In this document: one piece after another, positions 1 to 13,600 of the stretch
Position numbering within the stretch: the stretch's first letter is position 1
How the letters are laid out: every line of letters starts with the position of its first letter
Assembly: GCA_004194705.1 (NCBI GenBank)
Contig: SADC01000331.1
Location: 1 to 64,000, forward strand
Source of the DNA: Ditylenchus dipsaci
Taxonomy: Eukaryota > Nematoda > Chromadorea > Rhabditida > Anguinidae
DNA: 64,000 nt
Reading direction: 5' to 3'
Program-made: the position numbers and the translations under genes
Notes under the pieces: generated by a model
Told to the model about the DNA's origin: nothing
What the model saw: the letters and a program-made list of their open reading frames with translations, nothing else
Databases searched by the model: none

Positions 1-258
1 CGCTGCTTTTAAAAAAAATACCTACCGTATTTCCTCTTAATTGCCGCCCCCCTAACTTCAAGCGGTCTGAAAATCCTGTTTTCATTTACTGTTCGAGCTG
101 TCTAAAAAGTGCCTGCGGAGGGATTTCGAAAATTCTAACAGGCACTTTTTACACAGCTCAAACAGTAATAAAAACACGAGTTTTGAACCACTTGAAGTTT
201 CAAAAAATTGCATGCTTCTAATTGCCGCCCTGGGGCGGCAATTAAAGGAAATACGGTA
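1..258. repeat. fold-back MITE with TACCGTATTTC ends
   Basis: Ends ATACCGTATTTCCTCTTAAT (from about 20) and the inverted complement ending at 258 enclose AATTGCCGCCCC and its complement GGGGCGGCAATT, then a second inner inverted pair (CTGTTCGAGCTGT / ACAGCTCAAACAG). No coding. It abuts the first visible bark exon. Related ends occur at 9449, 21926-22176 and 28748. Confidence 0.85.
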
Positions 259-263
259 TTTTT

Positions 264-1652
264 CTTTTTAGATAGTAAACCGAGCACACAACGAAAGTGA
301 CGAGGACGCCATGCTCATTGACCGTCAAACAGGCAAGCGATGGAGTGCCCGTCATAATGTGATTGAGTTCCAATAGTGTCCAGTGGTCCTCGTTTTTCTA
401 TGCAATACAAACGCTCCTATGGACGGACCATCTCTGATTGTGCTGGTCCTCTTTCTGGACGCCCAAGAGTATTTAGACCGTTTGTTCACGTCTATCAGTC
501 GGTATTCGAGACAATCAGTATGGTATTTCTGCTGTTCACTACAGCAATTTGTCATTACTGATGATGTGCAGTGCTTAATAGATGGTCAGAGGAAGAAACT
601 ATGGTTTCAAGTAAGTTGTTTTTGAGTTTGTTTCGCGTTTTAAATTTTTAAATCCATCATATATCTAGAAAGTCATTTTACGAAGAACAAAGAAGGTGTT
701 TTTTGGATTCACAGCCCACAACATGGTGTGGTCAGGCACTCCAATTGCTCAAGTAAGGTTCTTAATCTTGGAAATTTTTTGAAAATTGCGTACAATTTGG
801 TTTGTGTATAAAACAAAAAGCACACTCGGTGAACAAATAAACAGTCGGGACAGTCATATAGGGGTCCCCAACTTCCCGTCTAGGACCCACAACTTTTTTT
901 GACACAATTGTTGAAGTTTTCTTAGTTTTTCTGTTTGAACAGTCAAGTCCCAAATATCGCAAGCGTTCCGATTCTATTTTATTAACTAAATAATTTTGCC
1001 ATCTAAAAAGCAAAACCTTGGTATAGTAGTTAAACCATTGCTGGCAATTTATCACAAACCAGAATTTTCAATTTTAATTTTTTGTAAAACAGCCACCTAT
1101 TTTTTTATTAAGAAAATACCAAGACTACCAAACCCTACAACTAAACAACTTCTTTCCAAACCAGTCAGAGAATCAATTTGACTGAAAATCTACGTTTATA
1201 AATGTTTACAGATTGGCTGGCACATTGATAATTGCTCCATCCACGACAATCAGGGACCCATCGTGGACACTCACAGACTTGTATAGCAGTGCTAATGTAT
1301 TCCATTGGAATTTCTGGTCAAACACGTTTTCCAACATACTGGCTCTGGAAATTAACATCCAGTTGCCTGACACTTTCGATTTGTTGGCAAGGAAGGAGCA
1401 CAAAATTCTGGTTAGACTTAATTCTCAAATGGCCATATCTTTTATTTATTCTAAAATGCTCAAGTTTAGATGACTGAAAACCGATTTGAGTACAACGCGA
1501 TTTCTCTGTCCAATTCAATGGCTACTATGCATTCGCCAACATTTCTTCAAATAATTTCACCGACAATTATGCTAAACATTCTTTTGGTTTGCTGGAGATG
1601 ATTGCATGGAAAATATTTGGTTATGGAGAGAAATAGATTCTTTAATAATTGG
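264..1652 (+). CDS. bark: bark exons: N-terminal beta-helix repeats (frameshifted)
   Basis: Four exons are seen: about 264-610, 669-752, 1212-1410 and 1470-1652. Their best frames give asparagine-rich beta-helix rungs such as HIDNCSIHDNQGP, NVFHWNFWSNTF, ISSNNFTDNYAKHS and RNRFFNNW. No single frame stays open: the first exon changes frame near 360 and again before 560. The third changes near 1280, where THR is followed by a stop while DLYSSANVFHW continues in the next frame. The fourth changes near 1495 and again near 1620. Splice signals are clear at 611, 1211, 1411, 1469 and 1653. The reading of 264-610 is the least certain part of the gene. Confidence 0.7.
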
Positions 1653-4600
1653 GTATGTCTTTTGCTTTCAAAGTTTTGACCTCGTGCATTGTATTATATT
1701 CCTAATGTCTTCTTTTCACTAAGTTCGGGTGATGGCCATATGGAAAAATATGGCCGAGCCTATTTTACCGAGCTAGACCATCCCTTTCACATAGTGATCA
1801 TGACAGATTTTCCAACTGTGTGAGTAAATGGTAGAAATCAGTGTGAAAATGGCAAGGTTATGTGTATATGGACACTTTTAAAATGACCGGCCATTTTCCC
1901 AACCCTAGTTGATCTGGCTAGTTTAAGCTATAGCTTGATCTCAGCAAATGGTCATTTTGTCATTATTAGAATTTTTTCCAGAATTTTTTTAAAATGAAAT
2001 GCGAAGATTAAAAATAGATGATGACTTTTATAATTTGTTTTATTGACAGAAATTAAACCTAAACTCAAATGACTATGGTTTTTGCGCGCAGTGGCATGTG
2101 CGAAATTTGAATTGGAGGGGGACACTTCTCTTTCGTCTCAAACTTTACTCTTTGGAGTTATTTGAAATGACTCCAAAGAGTACAGTGCTAGACGAAGAGA
2201 AGTGTCCCCCCGCCAATTCAAATTTGCACATGACACTAAGCATAAAAACCATGGTCTTCAAAAGAAAAATTAGCAAAAAATCCAATCGAAACAATACTTG
2301 TTTCACAAAAATCTGGTAGAAAATCATAATCTAAGGAAGCCAATGAATTTTGGTTTTGCAGGGGCGCTTTCATGTGCGAATCGAGACCCTAAGTCAAAGC
2401 TTGCGCTCTGAGGACCGAGAAATTCCTGCTTTTATCCAGTAAACTACTTCCAATTCAACCACTTCTTAAAAAAGGTGGACGACTACGTGGACATGTGGCC
2501 GAGATCTTTTGCAGTAGGTGTGTTTGGCACTCAGAAGGTTGACATCCATTTTAATCGCTTCAGAAATGTGGTCAGTCTTGATGAAAATTAGATTGATACA
2601 TCAAACAAATTATTTATAGTTGATGGACTTTGAAGTGGTTGCTGGATGCAATGTAATTTCTTGGATTAATAAAGCTAACTTGCAAAACAAGTGTTTATGT
2701 TATTTTTCAGCCCCAACTGCCAGCAATCGATTCAATGAATGTGACGCACAACTGGTTGGCCTAATAAATCACTCAAAAATGTTTACAACTTCCGATCGTT
2801 CAGGTGGGGTGTGGCAAATGAAGCTGAAGTTTCACAGAGAATTTTTGACTTGGATGACTGGAATATTTGTGAGTTTTTTGTAGAAGAATATGCAAAGTTT
2901 TAGGCACAGAAAGTCACATTCGGGGTACAAATTAAATATTTTTTTCTGTTTTAAAATATTAACATGACATTGGTTGACTTCTCTTGAGCTGAAAATATAT
3001 TTGGTGTGTAATGTCAAAAACATGATTTTGCCTGGTCCCGCCGCTGATATGGATCCTGTATATACCTGCTAGTAGTATGTAGAGGTCAGATTGTTGCGGG
3101 CGAAAATTTCCAAAAGGGCAATAAACATGGTGTTTTCGACTATATATACTAAACAAATTTAGGTTCGAATTTCGAGCAGAATTTCAGATCGTATCCATAG
3201 AAAAATCATGACCGTTTGTGAATGTGACTTTTCCGCACCATTAGACCCGAAGCATGAAATATCCCAACATTTTTTATTAAAAAAATATAAATGAAATTTT
3301 AATGTTTAATATAATTTTCCAAAAATATTTTGCATGAAATTTTGGTGAGAATAATTTACTTATTTCAGACACCATTTCTGACTTCAGTCCTTATTACACA
3401 ACTGAAGAGCTGTTCATAAACTTCTGGTGGCACCCCCAAAAGGTTGAGATTACTCTTAAGTTTTCTACCTATTCCCTTTTCACCTCGTGCCCGCTACAAT
3501 ATTTACTTGCTCAAAATTTAGGGCCAACTCTCATATGCCAACTACTCCGAACCAAGTGCTCAGGACTTGAAGGCAGAATGTATGAATCAAAAACTTTAAG
3601 CTTGGATGCTGAGAGATGGTATCCTTCCCTTACCACTACAGACCATTAGACCTTACCGCATCACCAGGTATATCTTTCTTCCCTTAAATGTCATTCCTTA
3701 AATTCTTCTTTCATTCCATTCTTTCCTAAATTCCTTTAAATGTCCATATAAGCTTGGTCTGTTTGAAGAGACTTGACCATCATGCCTAATGCCACTCTGA
3801 CAATCGAAAGGAATGTGGAGGTGCATATTTGCCCAATGTGAGAATACTTGTGCTCGGAAATCTGATTGCTGATGGAACTCTCTGGTACATTTTCGGCACA
3901 AAATTTTTTGAGTGAAATTGTGTGAAAAAAGTTTAGGCAGCCAATTAGCTTTAAGCCAATTAATGCTACGGAATATGCTCAGTCTCTGGGCAGAGTTGCC
4001 ACAAGGTAGACATTTTTGTTGTAATTTCTTATCATTTTATATACAGGGTGGCCCAAAAAAACCTGAAATTTTTCAAAATTAACACTGTTTTATTTAAGCT
4101 TTTGAATTTTTTTATTTCTAACATCATGTAGAATCATGTAGAATTTAGACATTTAAAGCATCTTAATTGAGACAGTTACAGCCATCAAAATTTTGCGTGT
4201 CGCATTTATTTATTGTTTTTCATCGTGTTTTTTTCTTTCTTCATTGAATTTGGTGTAACAAGGATGGACCGTTGCAGTCTTAGTCATAAGGTCAGCTTCA
4301 AGGCAAGCAAAATATGGGAAGCAACCACTTAGTGTGTTAGCCCTACCCTATGTTAATCTCATGCTACGAGAGCTAGACCTAAGACACGCAGAATGAGAGG
4401 ACTCGGTACCGGCCTCACAACCGTTATTTAAACATCTTTGCTTGCACCAAAAAATCTTTATTTCAGACGGTGCGCGCAAGCCCTTGACAAAAATTTTCAG
4501 ATTTTTTCAGGTTTTTTGGGCCACCCTGTACTATAATTTATATTTGCATAAAAACTACGGATCTCAAATGTCCTTTTTTCAAAGATTTGTCCTTTATTTT

Positions 4601-7600
4601 GAGACTTAAAATCATCATTTTAAAATCACGAGTTGAGATTCCTGTAAAAACTGTAATTTATTATTTTCGAAAAATTTTGATAAAATTTTGTAAATTTTTC
4701 TGAACTTCCTCCAAACCTCTAAAGACTAAAACCAATAAGATAGCTAAATTTACCATAGAGAATTTGGTCGCTACAAACATAATTCTAGGTATCGTCGCTC
4801 CGCTGATTTAAAATCTTTGAGCAACCTTATCCCCGCTCATGAGTCTAAGGTCAAAATGAAGTCTTCACAAAAATATTGGAGCAGATACAGGAGGAGAGAC
4901 CGTTTGAGCAATTTGGATGCTAGGTTTCTGTCTTTTGTACGCCAGAAAAGAAGGTATTTTTAGATTCTTTGATCGGAATTTGCTATTTTTGACCAATCTT
5001 ATCAGAGCTGGCCATGATGATATATTCCGTCAATTCCCTGAATTGAAAAGAGAAAACCCTTCATTACAAGAATTCAAAGCACATTTGACTGAGAATGGGA
5101 CCTTCAAGGGCAGATCTGGCTCCTGGAGCTCTATAACGCTACTACTGGCGAGACTGTGGCTTCTTGTGACCGTTTCTTTACAGTTCGCAATGCTCAGGTG
5201 CGTGTGAGAATTGTTTTGGATTATATCATATTTTTGTTAGGTTGTGTGTCGTGAACTGGGCTACCCTTCTCAAAATGTGTATCACTGGTTGACACCTAGG
5301 TGAGTAATAATATCTACTCAAATGTGTTCGAAAGAATGGCGTAAACTATTGATTTAGATGGGACTTCAATCCAAAAATCAACATTGTCAAAATTACATGG
5401 AACCAAGAGAATGCAGAGGGAATGAGCCCAGATTGGACAAATGCCAAGTAATTGTTATTATTTATAAAAAACTAGATAGTAATAAAAATTTCGTCAGCCA
5501 AAAAAATCATTTTTTGATGGATCAGAAAAAAATTCTTCCGGGTAATATTTAATTCTGCAATATTCAACTATTTTTGCATTTCTAAATTTTTTTCACAATT
5601 TTTTAAATTGTTAACATTTCCAAGTAGCCAGAATCTCAGCTTTCTAAGGAGCCATCAAACTCCATTAAATATTTTCAAAAAAAATATATAAAGGTTTGAA
5701 TGAAACCACTTTTATTTTATTCAAACCCCTAACTCTTTACATTTCTCTACAAGGAAGCCGAGACTCTGGGCTACACGACAATGTCAAAAAAATTACAAAA
5801 TTAATACAAAATTTAGAGGAAAATTAGCTGGCCGTTTTCAGAAATTAGCGGGTAAAATTAAATATCACCCAATTTTTATAGAGTCTTTTTTTCAATGTTA
5901 GTCGTAAATGACCTTTTTTGGGCATACAGTCGAACCTTCATATAACATAATTCTATATAACATAAATTTAAGGTCGGAAGTTTGTTCCCACCTAGGGTCC
6001 GACACTTTTTTTAGCCCGATTTTTAAATTTTTTGTCAGTTCTGTTTTGACAGTCGGTCCCAAATATCGCAAGGATTCCGATTTTGCCAATCGTTTTTCAG
6101 AAATCTAAATTTTTTTCTTATAAAAAAGCAAAACCTCTATATAACATAAATAGTTTTGACGAAAATCCTGTTTTTTCATCGAGTTTTTGTTTTTTCAAAG
6201 AAAAAAATTTTGAATTTTTAAAAAATGATTGGTGAAACCGGAATTCTTGCAATATTTGGAACCAGACTACAGTCAAACCTCGTTATAAGATACACCCAGG
6301 GACAGACCTCAGCTGTATCTTATAACGAGGTGTATCTTATATAGAGGTGTATCATAAGTCCTGGTAGAGGACTTACATATTTCATTTGATAACTCCTGAA
6401 AAAGGACTTACATGATACTAATAATAAGTCCTTGTACAGAACTTACATGAAACAACTACTAAGTCCTGCTGCAGGACTTAGCAGAACAAAAAGCTTTCCG
6501 CAACAAAAAGTTGAAAATTTGCACTAAAAATGGCGGCAATTCAAAAATTTTGTATATTCTTATGCGTTGTTCACAATAGAAGACTGCAGTCGCCACCCCG
6601 GATTGCAGTCCTCATTGTGAACACACAACAATCCACAGTCGTCACTCGGGATTGAAGTCCGCAGTGAGGACTGTGGACTGTTGTGTGTTCACAATGAAGA
6701 CTGCAGTCCGGGGTTGCGACTGTGGATTGTTGTAAATTGAGTGCGGACTGCAGTCGCCACTCTCATCCAAAACTATTCACGGCGTTTATTTTTGTTTTTT
6801 TTATTAGTTTCTGTATTGCTCTTATAACCAAAATGAAGCTAAGATCCAGAGCAACATTTTGGTACCAAAATATGAAGGATCGCATAATAATTTTGCGACC
6901 AAAAATTGCAAAAAAGATTACAATCCTCACTCACAATCCACACTTACAATCCACACTCAGGATGGTAAAGTGTGAATTGTGTATGTAGAATTTTTTCTCC
7001 ATCATTATGTTCTATTGTAATGTTGATTTCTAAAAAAATGAGTAAAAATGTCCAAAATTTACATGTAGGTAACGGTACTAGGACAACTAGCCCATGGTCA
7101 ATTCGTTCACGAGTCAATTCGTCCAGCTGGACAATATGAGTACAGCCTAAAAATTTGACGAGAGAAAAATAACTTTTTTATCTTTCCTAACGTACTCAGG
7201 GAATCATTTTTGGCCAAATAGAATTGATTTCATGCTAATTGAGAATAATTCTCTAATATTTGGGGTCGAACTCTTTGGAGTGGGTACCAGTCTGAGGTAT
7301 TGAGATTCTGGTTAGTCGAAATAGCATTATGGTCTCAACAAGCCGTTTTCAGCACATGATTTTTGGATGTATAAAAAAGTTTGTTTCGCACTAAGAGATC
7401 ATTAAATTTTTGTGGACGAAATAACCGCACGCTGTAGGTAGGCGCCAAAGGATCATCCGTACAATTTTAGCCAAATCACTATGCATTCGCATGAACTTAT
7501 GTAAACAGTCTATAAGCCTTTCAATCGACAAAATGTTTTATTTTGGCAAAACAGTCGCAATAACTCAACAGAAAACATATTTTCGGCTATCTCACAACAA

Positions 7601-10600
7601 TTACAACAGCAAATTAGAGAATATTTAAATTCCGCGCCATCCAATTCGTTCTTCTTGCCATTCAACGGATCCAGCTCCATTAAAGTACTCCATTAGCTTT
7701 TGTTGAATATTCTTGCCATCTTGAGTCACGTAGTTGCTATCTGGCGCAGCGCTTAAAAGTCCCTCTATTTGTTCTCTCCATCCTCCATTAGCTTGATCGT
7801 TTGTGTCGGCCAGATCTATAAGGTGAAACAGTTTGGAAAAAATTAAAGCCGAAAAAGCAAACTTTGCGGTGAGCGAACTGCTGCGTGCCTAACATTGAAA
7901 TTGTGAAGGGCAAGGCAAGCTTTTATGATGTTATCGGTGTTGGATATTTTTGTCTCTAACGGCTTGAGCAACACCCGGTAAGAACAGGCCAAAATGGCGA
8001 AGATCAAATTCTCGGACTTTCTGAATGATGGCGGAATTGCGCGTTGCTAGATCATCACTAGATCCTTTTTTCATTTCCTGCTTTGTTTGCATTGTTCGAA
8101 AATCGCACTAGAAACATAAGAGAATGAAGTGAGAGTACAGAAAAAATATGGTTGTCACAAATTTGATGGCTAATTAATTTTTAATAAATCTTAATTGGAT
8201 AAAAAAATATAGTCTTTTGAAAAGACATCCTATCCAAAATGAACAACAATCCTCACTTCAAATGAAAAACAATCCTCACTCAGTGCAGATTGTAAGTCCG
8301 CACTCTAACATTCCTATTGTGAACACACAACAGTCGCCACTCTCACTGCGGATTGTGAGTCCGGAGTGAGGGTGGCGACTGCAGTCCACCATTGTGAACT
8401 AGGCATTATGGACTGTATCTTATATCGAGTGACATTTTATTGAACGGGATCAAGCTCAGGTGTATCTTATAACGAGGTGTATCTTGTATCGAGTGTATCT
8501 TATATAGAGGGTTCATTTGCCTTAATTTAGTTCAGACCAACCAAATCTTCTTTAGGTGTATCTTATAACGAGGTGTATCTTATATCGGGTGTATCTTATA
8601 ACGAGGTTTGACTGTATCAAAAAAGAACTGGCAAAAGCTAGAAAAAAATGGTGTGAAAAAGGTGTCGAACCCGGCAACTCGGCCGGTCCCTTGAATTATG
8701 TTATATAAAGGTTCGACTGTATGTCTCTCAAAAACGACGGCCCACTTTATTTTCGTGCAAAAAATGACTGAGGACTTCAGTATTCTTATTCCTGAATAAT
8801 TATTGTAGTTGCGCCTGAGTGGAACACTAATCCAGTGGCAATGCATGGACAATGAGCACTACAACTACATTCACTGTGGTACCAACCAATCCCTCTCGCA
8901 GGCCTATATCCAGAACTGGGGTGGCATAACATTTGCTGCACCTTCACTTGAACACATCAGGGACATGGATTCTGTGGGAGGTGAACAAACTTAAAACTAA
9001 AAATATTTAAAAACCATTTTTTTAAAATATATATTATTGCAGACAGATCAATCCTTCGAAACGTCGAAATAGTGGGTGGTGGACATTCTCACAATGACTC
9101 CCTGCTCTCAGGTGCTTTGCAAATAATTCGTCGATCACCTATTGTAGAAAATGTCAACGTCACTAACTCATCCATGCATGCTGTCCAGGTTCGCTTTTAT
9201 ATTTACCTTTTTTTTTAAATTAAATTCAAACATTTCTCAAATCCAAGTCTTTTCTAAGTTTTTTTTGGCTGGTTTTTCAATTTTTCCTATTATTTTTTCA
9301 AGTACTTTAAAATTGTTAAGATTCTATTTTTTATAATAAATTTTCAAAATAATTTACGGACTTTTTTATAGTCGTTTGCGTCTTTTCGCGGTCTAAATTG
9401 TGTTTCGAACTTGGATCTGGATATAGTAGTATGCACTCTCTAGTATATAGGTACCGTATTTCTGCTAATTACTGTCATCGGAGCAATGTTTCAACCTTCT
9501 AAAAATCAACAAAATAGTATGTCAACGTTAAGTTTTTTGGATGTTAGAAAAAGTCAATAAAGCCGTACCTTTAGCGCTTGTTAAATCCATAACTATCAGT
9601 GTTTCGATGAGAACGTTTTTTTGGTCTGTGAGGGAGAGTGAGTGAGAATTAAATTTGTCCTCACAGTCAGTGAGTGGGAGTGAGAATTGAAAAAAGCCCT
9701 GTGAGGGAGAGTGAGTGAGATTATCATTGAAAATTCTCAATGAGATTCTCACTCAGAGTGAGCTCATCGAAACGGCGTGGGGGCGTTTGCCCCCCTTGGA
9801 CAATTTTGGCGTTCTGCCCTATGTTCTGTTTCAGCCACTTAGGCCTTATCTTTTTAACTTAGGCCTTGGGCTCAGGATAGGCCAGCGCATGTTAGCCGGT
9901 ACCAAAAAATGTCTTATGAACTACAAAACGGCTTCAAAATAAAGCCCAAGTGGCGAAAAGTTTTCTCCGAAAACAGAACATAGGGCAGAACGCCAAAAAT
10001 GTCCAAAAGGGGAACAAACGCCTACACACCATCGAAACACTGATCACTGTATGTATGTTTGGTTATAAAGTGTAAACATACGGGGCTCTAGCTCAGTGGT
10101 AAAGCGTCCGCTTAGCGTGCGGAATGTCGTGGTTAATACTATAATACCGGGTTCAGTCACTACCTGCTCCAACCTTGTTTTCTTTGTCTGGAGTATAATC
10201 GATGAATATGATTTTTTCTTTTTATGCCATAAAAAATTAAATTTGAAATCACATTTGAACTTTTGCTAATCTCATGAAGCTTTTTTTTCTTTACAAAAAT
10301 GACAAAACTAACAGGAGTCACTAAACTGATTTTAATCCAATTTTTTAGGTCGTGAGTCCATCTAACAACCTCATTTTCAACAAACTAAACATCTCGGACA
10401 ATCATGGCCAGGGCATCACCTTTACGTCCACCAATCTACAATCCGCCAATATCAACTCTGGTATTGTTCTTTTATTTGAAAACCTATACAGTCGTAATTT
10501 TGTTTATTTCCAGCAACTCCAACTGGTCCTTTAAGTCTTCCCTACAAAGTTCCTGGAATTCTCGACATCTGTGCCAGTGGAAAATCGGTAACAGTTGAGG

Positions 10601-13600
10601 CGAGGATCCTGCTGTTCTACAAATACGACTCTTATGCTCTGGACTGTGTCAAAGTGTTTAAATCCCGGACTGGCAGACCTCTTGCTTTTAGATTTTTACA
10701 GGTTTACCTACGGCTAGTTTATCTACGCCTAGTTTCTAGACCCCACCACTGTTTGCAGGTCAACTTATATGGAGCGACTATTGGTCTTGGTCGTTCAGAT
10801 GCTCTCTCTGTATATTCTGGGTCTACATTCTCTCCTGGCAGTTTGCTGCATCGCTTCACTGCCGAGTCTTCCTACGATCACAGCATCATTCCCACACAAA
10901 CCCCGGTTATTGGCTTGCATTTGAGGGCGACAGCTGCCGACGGCGAATACGGATTCATGGCTGAAATTGCGACTATTCCTTCAGGACCTATTGGAAGTAA
11001 GTGGGCATGGCGAAAATTCCGCGGAATTTTGATTTTTTGACGTCCCTGCTAGATAAAAACCAAATCCTGGCATTAGATTTGTGTTCAGCGTAAAAAAAAT
11101 TCTAAAGGCACATTTGCTAAAGAATTTTTTGCCGCAAGGGCTATATCATAGTAGCGTCTATTTTTTTCGCTGCAAATAATTTGTCGGCAAATCTGCGGCA
11201 GAGAAAAGGTTAAAATTGAAAACACCCGTCAAAATGTGTGAATCTCCCGTAAAATTTTTAAAACTTCCTGTTCTCGCTGATTACTTTTCAATTTTTTTTA
11301 TTTTTTCGCATGAGTATGTAGCCTTGAATCTCCAGTTTGTAATGAGCTATCAACTGGCTAACTACAATATTGAAAAGTGGGAGAACAATAACATTTTTTA
11401 AAACTACACCTATTGTGAAAATAAATTGTTCTCCCACTTTTCAATTTTGTAGTCAGCCAGTTAATAGCTCATAAGAAACTAGAGATTTAGGGCTACATAC
11501 TGGTGCAAAAAAATAAAAAATCTGAAAAGTAATCACCGAGAAAAAGAAGTTTTAAAAATTGGACGGGAGATTCACATATTTTAACGGGAGATTTACACAT
11601 TTTGATGGGTGTTTTCACCTGCAGCCCAGAAAAAAAGTATATTTGCGGCAAAAAAAATATTGTCTATTTTAAGTTCGACTATGAGTGTAACTTTAAGGAG
11701 CACTTTAGTGAGTAAATCGGCCATGCTGAAAATTAATCCGGTGTCAGAATTAAGTTTTTGCCTGATAGGCATAACAAAACTGAAATTTTGCAAAGTATTC
11801 TGTGTTGTGGCTTCATTATATATAGTGAGTTACATTTTTTACTCCATCTAGAAAACGTCGATGAGATAGCGATCCGCAACACTCGCTTCCTAAAGAATGA
11901 TAGAGGTGCCTTGCTCTACCGGAATATGGGTGAAATCGGCCCAAATTTGATTGTAGAGCAGTGTTTGGTGGAAACAATGGCTATTTTCTGTACGGCAATA
12001 TTTCGACTAGTGCCCAGGCGGTAGAAATGCATCTTCACAACACTTTGGTAAGTTTTTTCAACTCTTCAGTTGATCGATACATTTTTTGGCATTTTCAGTT
12101 GCTTATATTCCGTGCAAATGCTCTAAGGTAGATGTTTGACCAGGCTCCCAGATATATTTTTTCAAAAATAAGGACATTTGCTCAAAATAAGGGCATTTTA
12201 GGGTATTTTGGCAAAATATGCTATTTTATCCAGTGCTTATTGCTCTTTTGCTGCTGAAAAATGAGACTTCAAAATTCCAATAAAAAATAAGATTTGGAAC
12301 CCCAAAAATAAGGACAAATCTTATAAATAAGGACGTCTGGGAGCCCTGTGTTTGACTAATAATTTCAATTTTCTAATTTTTTTGTTTTTAGACACAACCA
12401 AGGCGGCTTGCTGGTGACAGCTAAAAGCTCTAGCTCAGTAGCTCGCCTCAATACGGTAGTCAAGGGTGTGCTTTTATCAAGAACTCCAACTCTACTATTG
12501 CTGCTTTTGTCGGCAACAATTATCAGGTTAGTTTTTGAAATTTTTTTAGAATTACCTTGAAATTACCAAACGCTATTATGCCATCAAAATTTATGAATTC
12601 ATCTTTTTCATGAATGGCCGATAATTTCTTTCCTTAACAATTTTTCATTTTATTAGCAAACCACACTTCTGAACAACATCTTCAGTCTAAACTATGCTCT
12701 CTTTTTCGATACTGTGCTTGTGCAAGGAATGTCTGCCAACTTCACTAGAAACTTGTTCTCCAACAATGTCGGACTACATACCATTGATAATGCTGGTCGG
12801 TGTTTGGTTTACAGCAGATTTCTACTTGCTGCTCATAAATTTTTGTGACAGCTCAAAAACGAAATCCTTCGTTCAGGCTATGCCATGGACGGCCACTCCA
12901 GGATTAGTTCAGACTCACAGACATTTGAGTACAACTTTTTCGAGAACAATTTAGCTCTTGGGCATGGCAATCAGTACCAAGAGTTTTATGGTTACCAGCC
13001 TGCAGTTGAAAATGACGAGTTCAAAAGGAGACCAAAACGTCAGGTAAGATTTTTAAGAAGTTATTTGGTTTGTCCACCAACAAATTAACTATCAGGTGCT
13101 CAACCAAAAAGGTGTTAGCTTTGACTGGTGGACTCATGTCGGTACTGAAACTGGGAGGTATAGAAGCACAATATTGGCTGTTCTGCGCATCAGAAATTCT
13201 ACCATAATGTGTTCAACGATCCACTGAATCCTTACGAACTGACCACTTCCGAGCAAACCCAGTATGTTCACATTTAATTAAATAATCCATGTCCTTGCAT
13301 TTACATGATGTGTTAAAAAATTCCAGGGCTGTAACTTTTTGAAAAGGCGTTACTTTTTCAAAATTCTGTTTTCCCCAGTCAATTTTCTTCCCGAAAATAT
13401 TTTTGTGTGTAAAAAAATTATTTTTGCTTGGTGTCCCCTATGGTTCCGGGCCGTGCCCATCCAAGCACATACACAGACGAGAATCTAAATTACAGAGGGA
13501 CCAAGCAAAATCGCTTTTTGTCATTATTCACCAAAAAATATAATCGATTGTAGAAACAGTCATCCGCTCTAGAAAAAGTTACAGTCATTTTAAAACATTG

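Noticed and set aside
10083..10172. Functional tRNA-Ala gene
   Set aside because: The D and anticodon arms are good, but the T arm and acceptor stem do not pair properly and there is an insertion of about 20 bases.
10654..11040. 128-residue single-exon protein
   Set aside because: The frame runs through a 57-bp intron of bark. The real coding parts are exons 10514-10701 and 10759-10996 (CUB domain).
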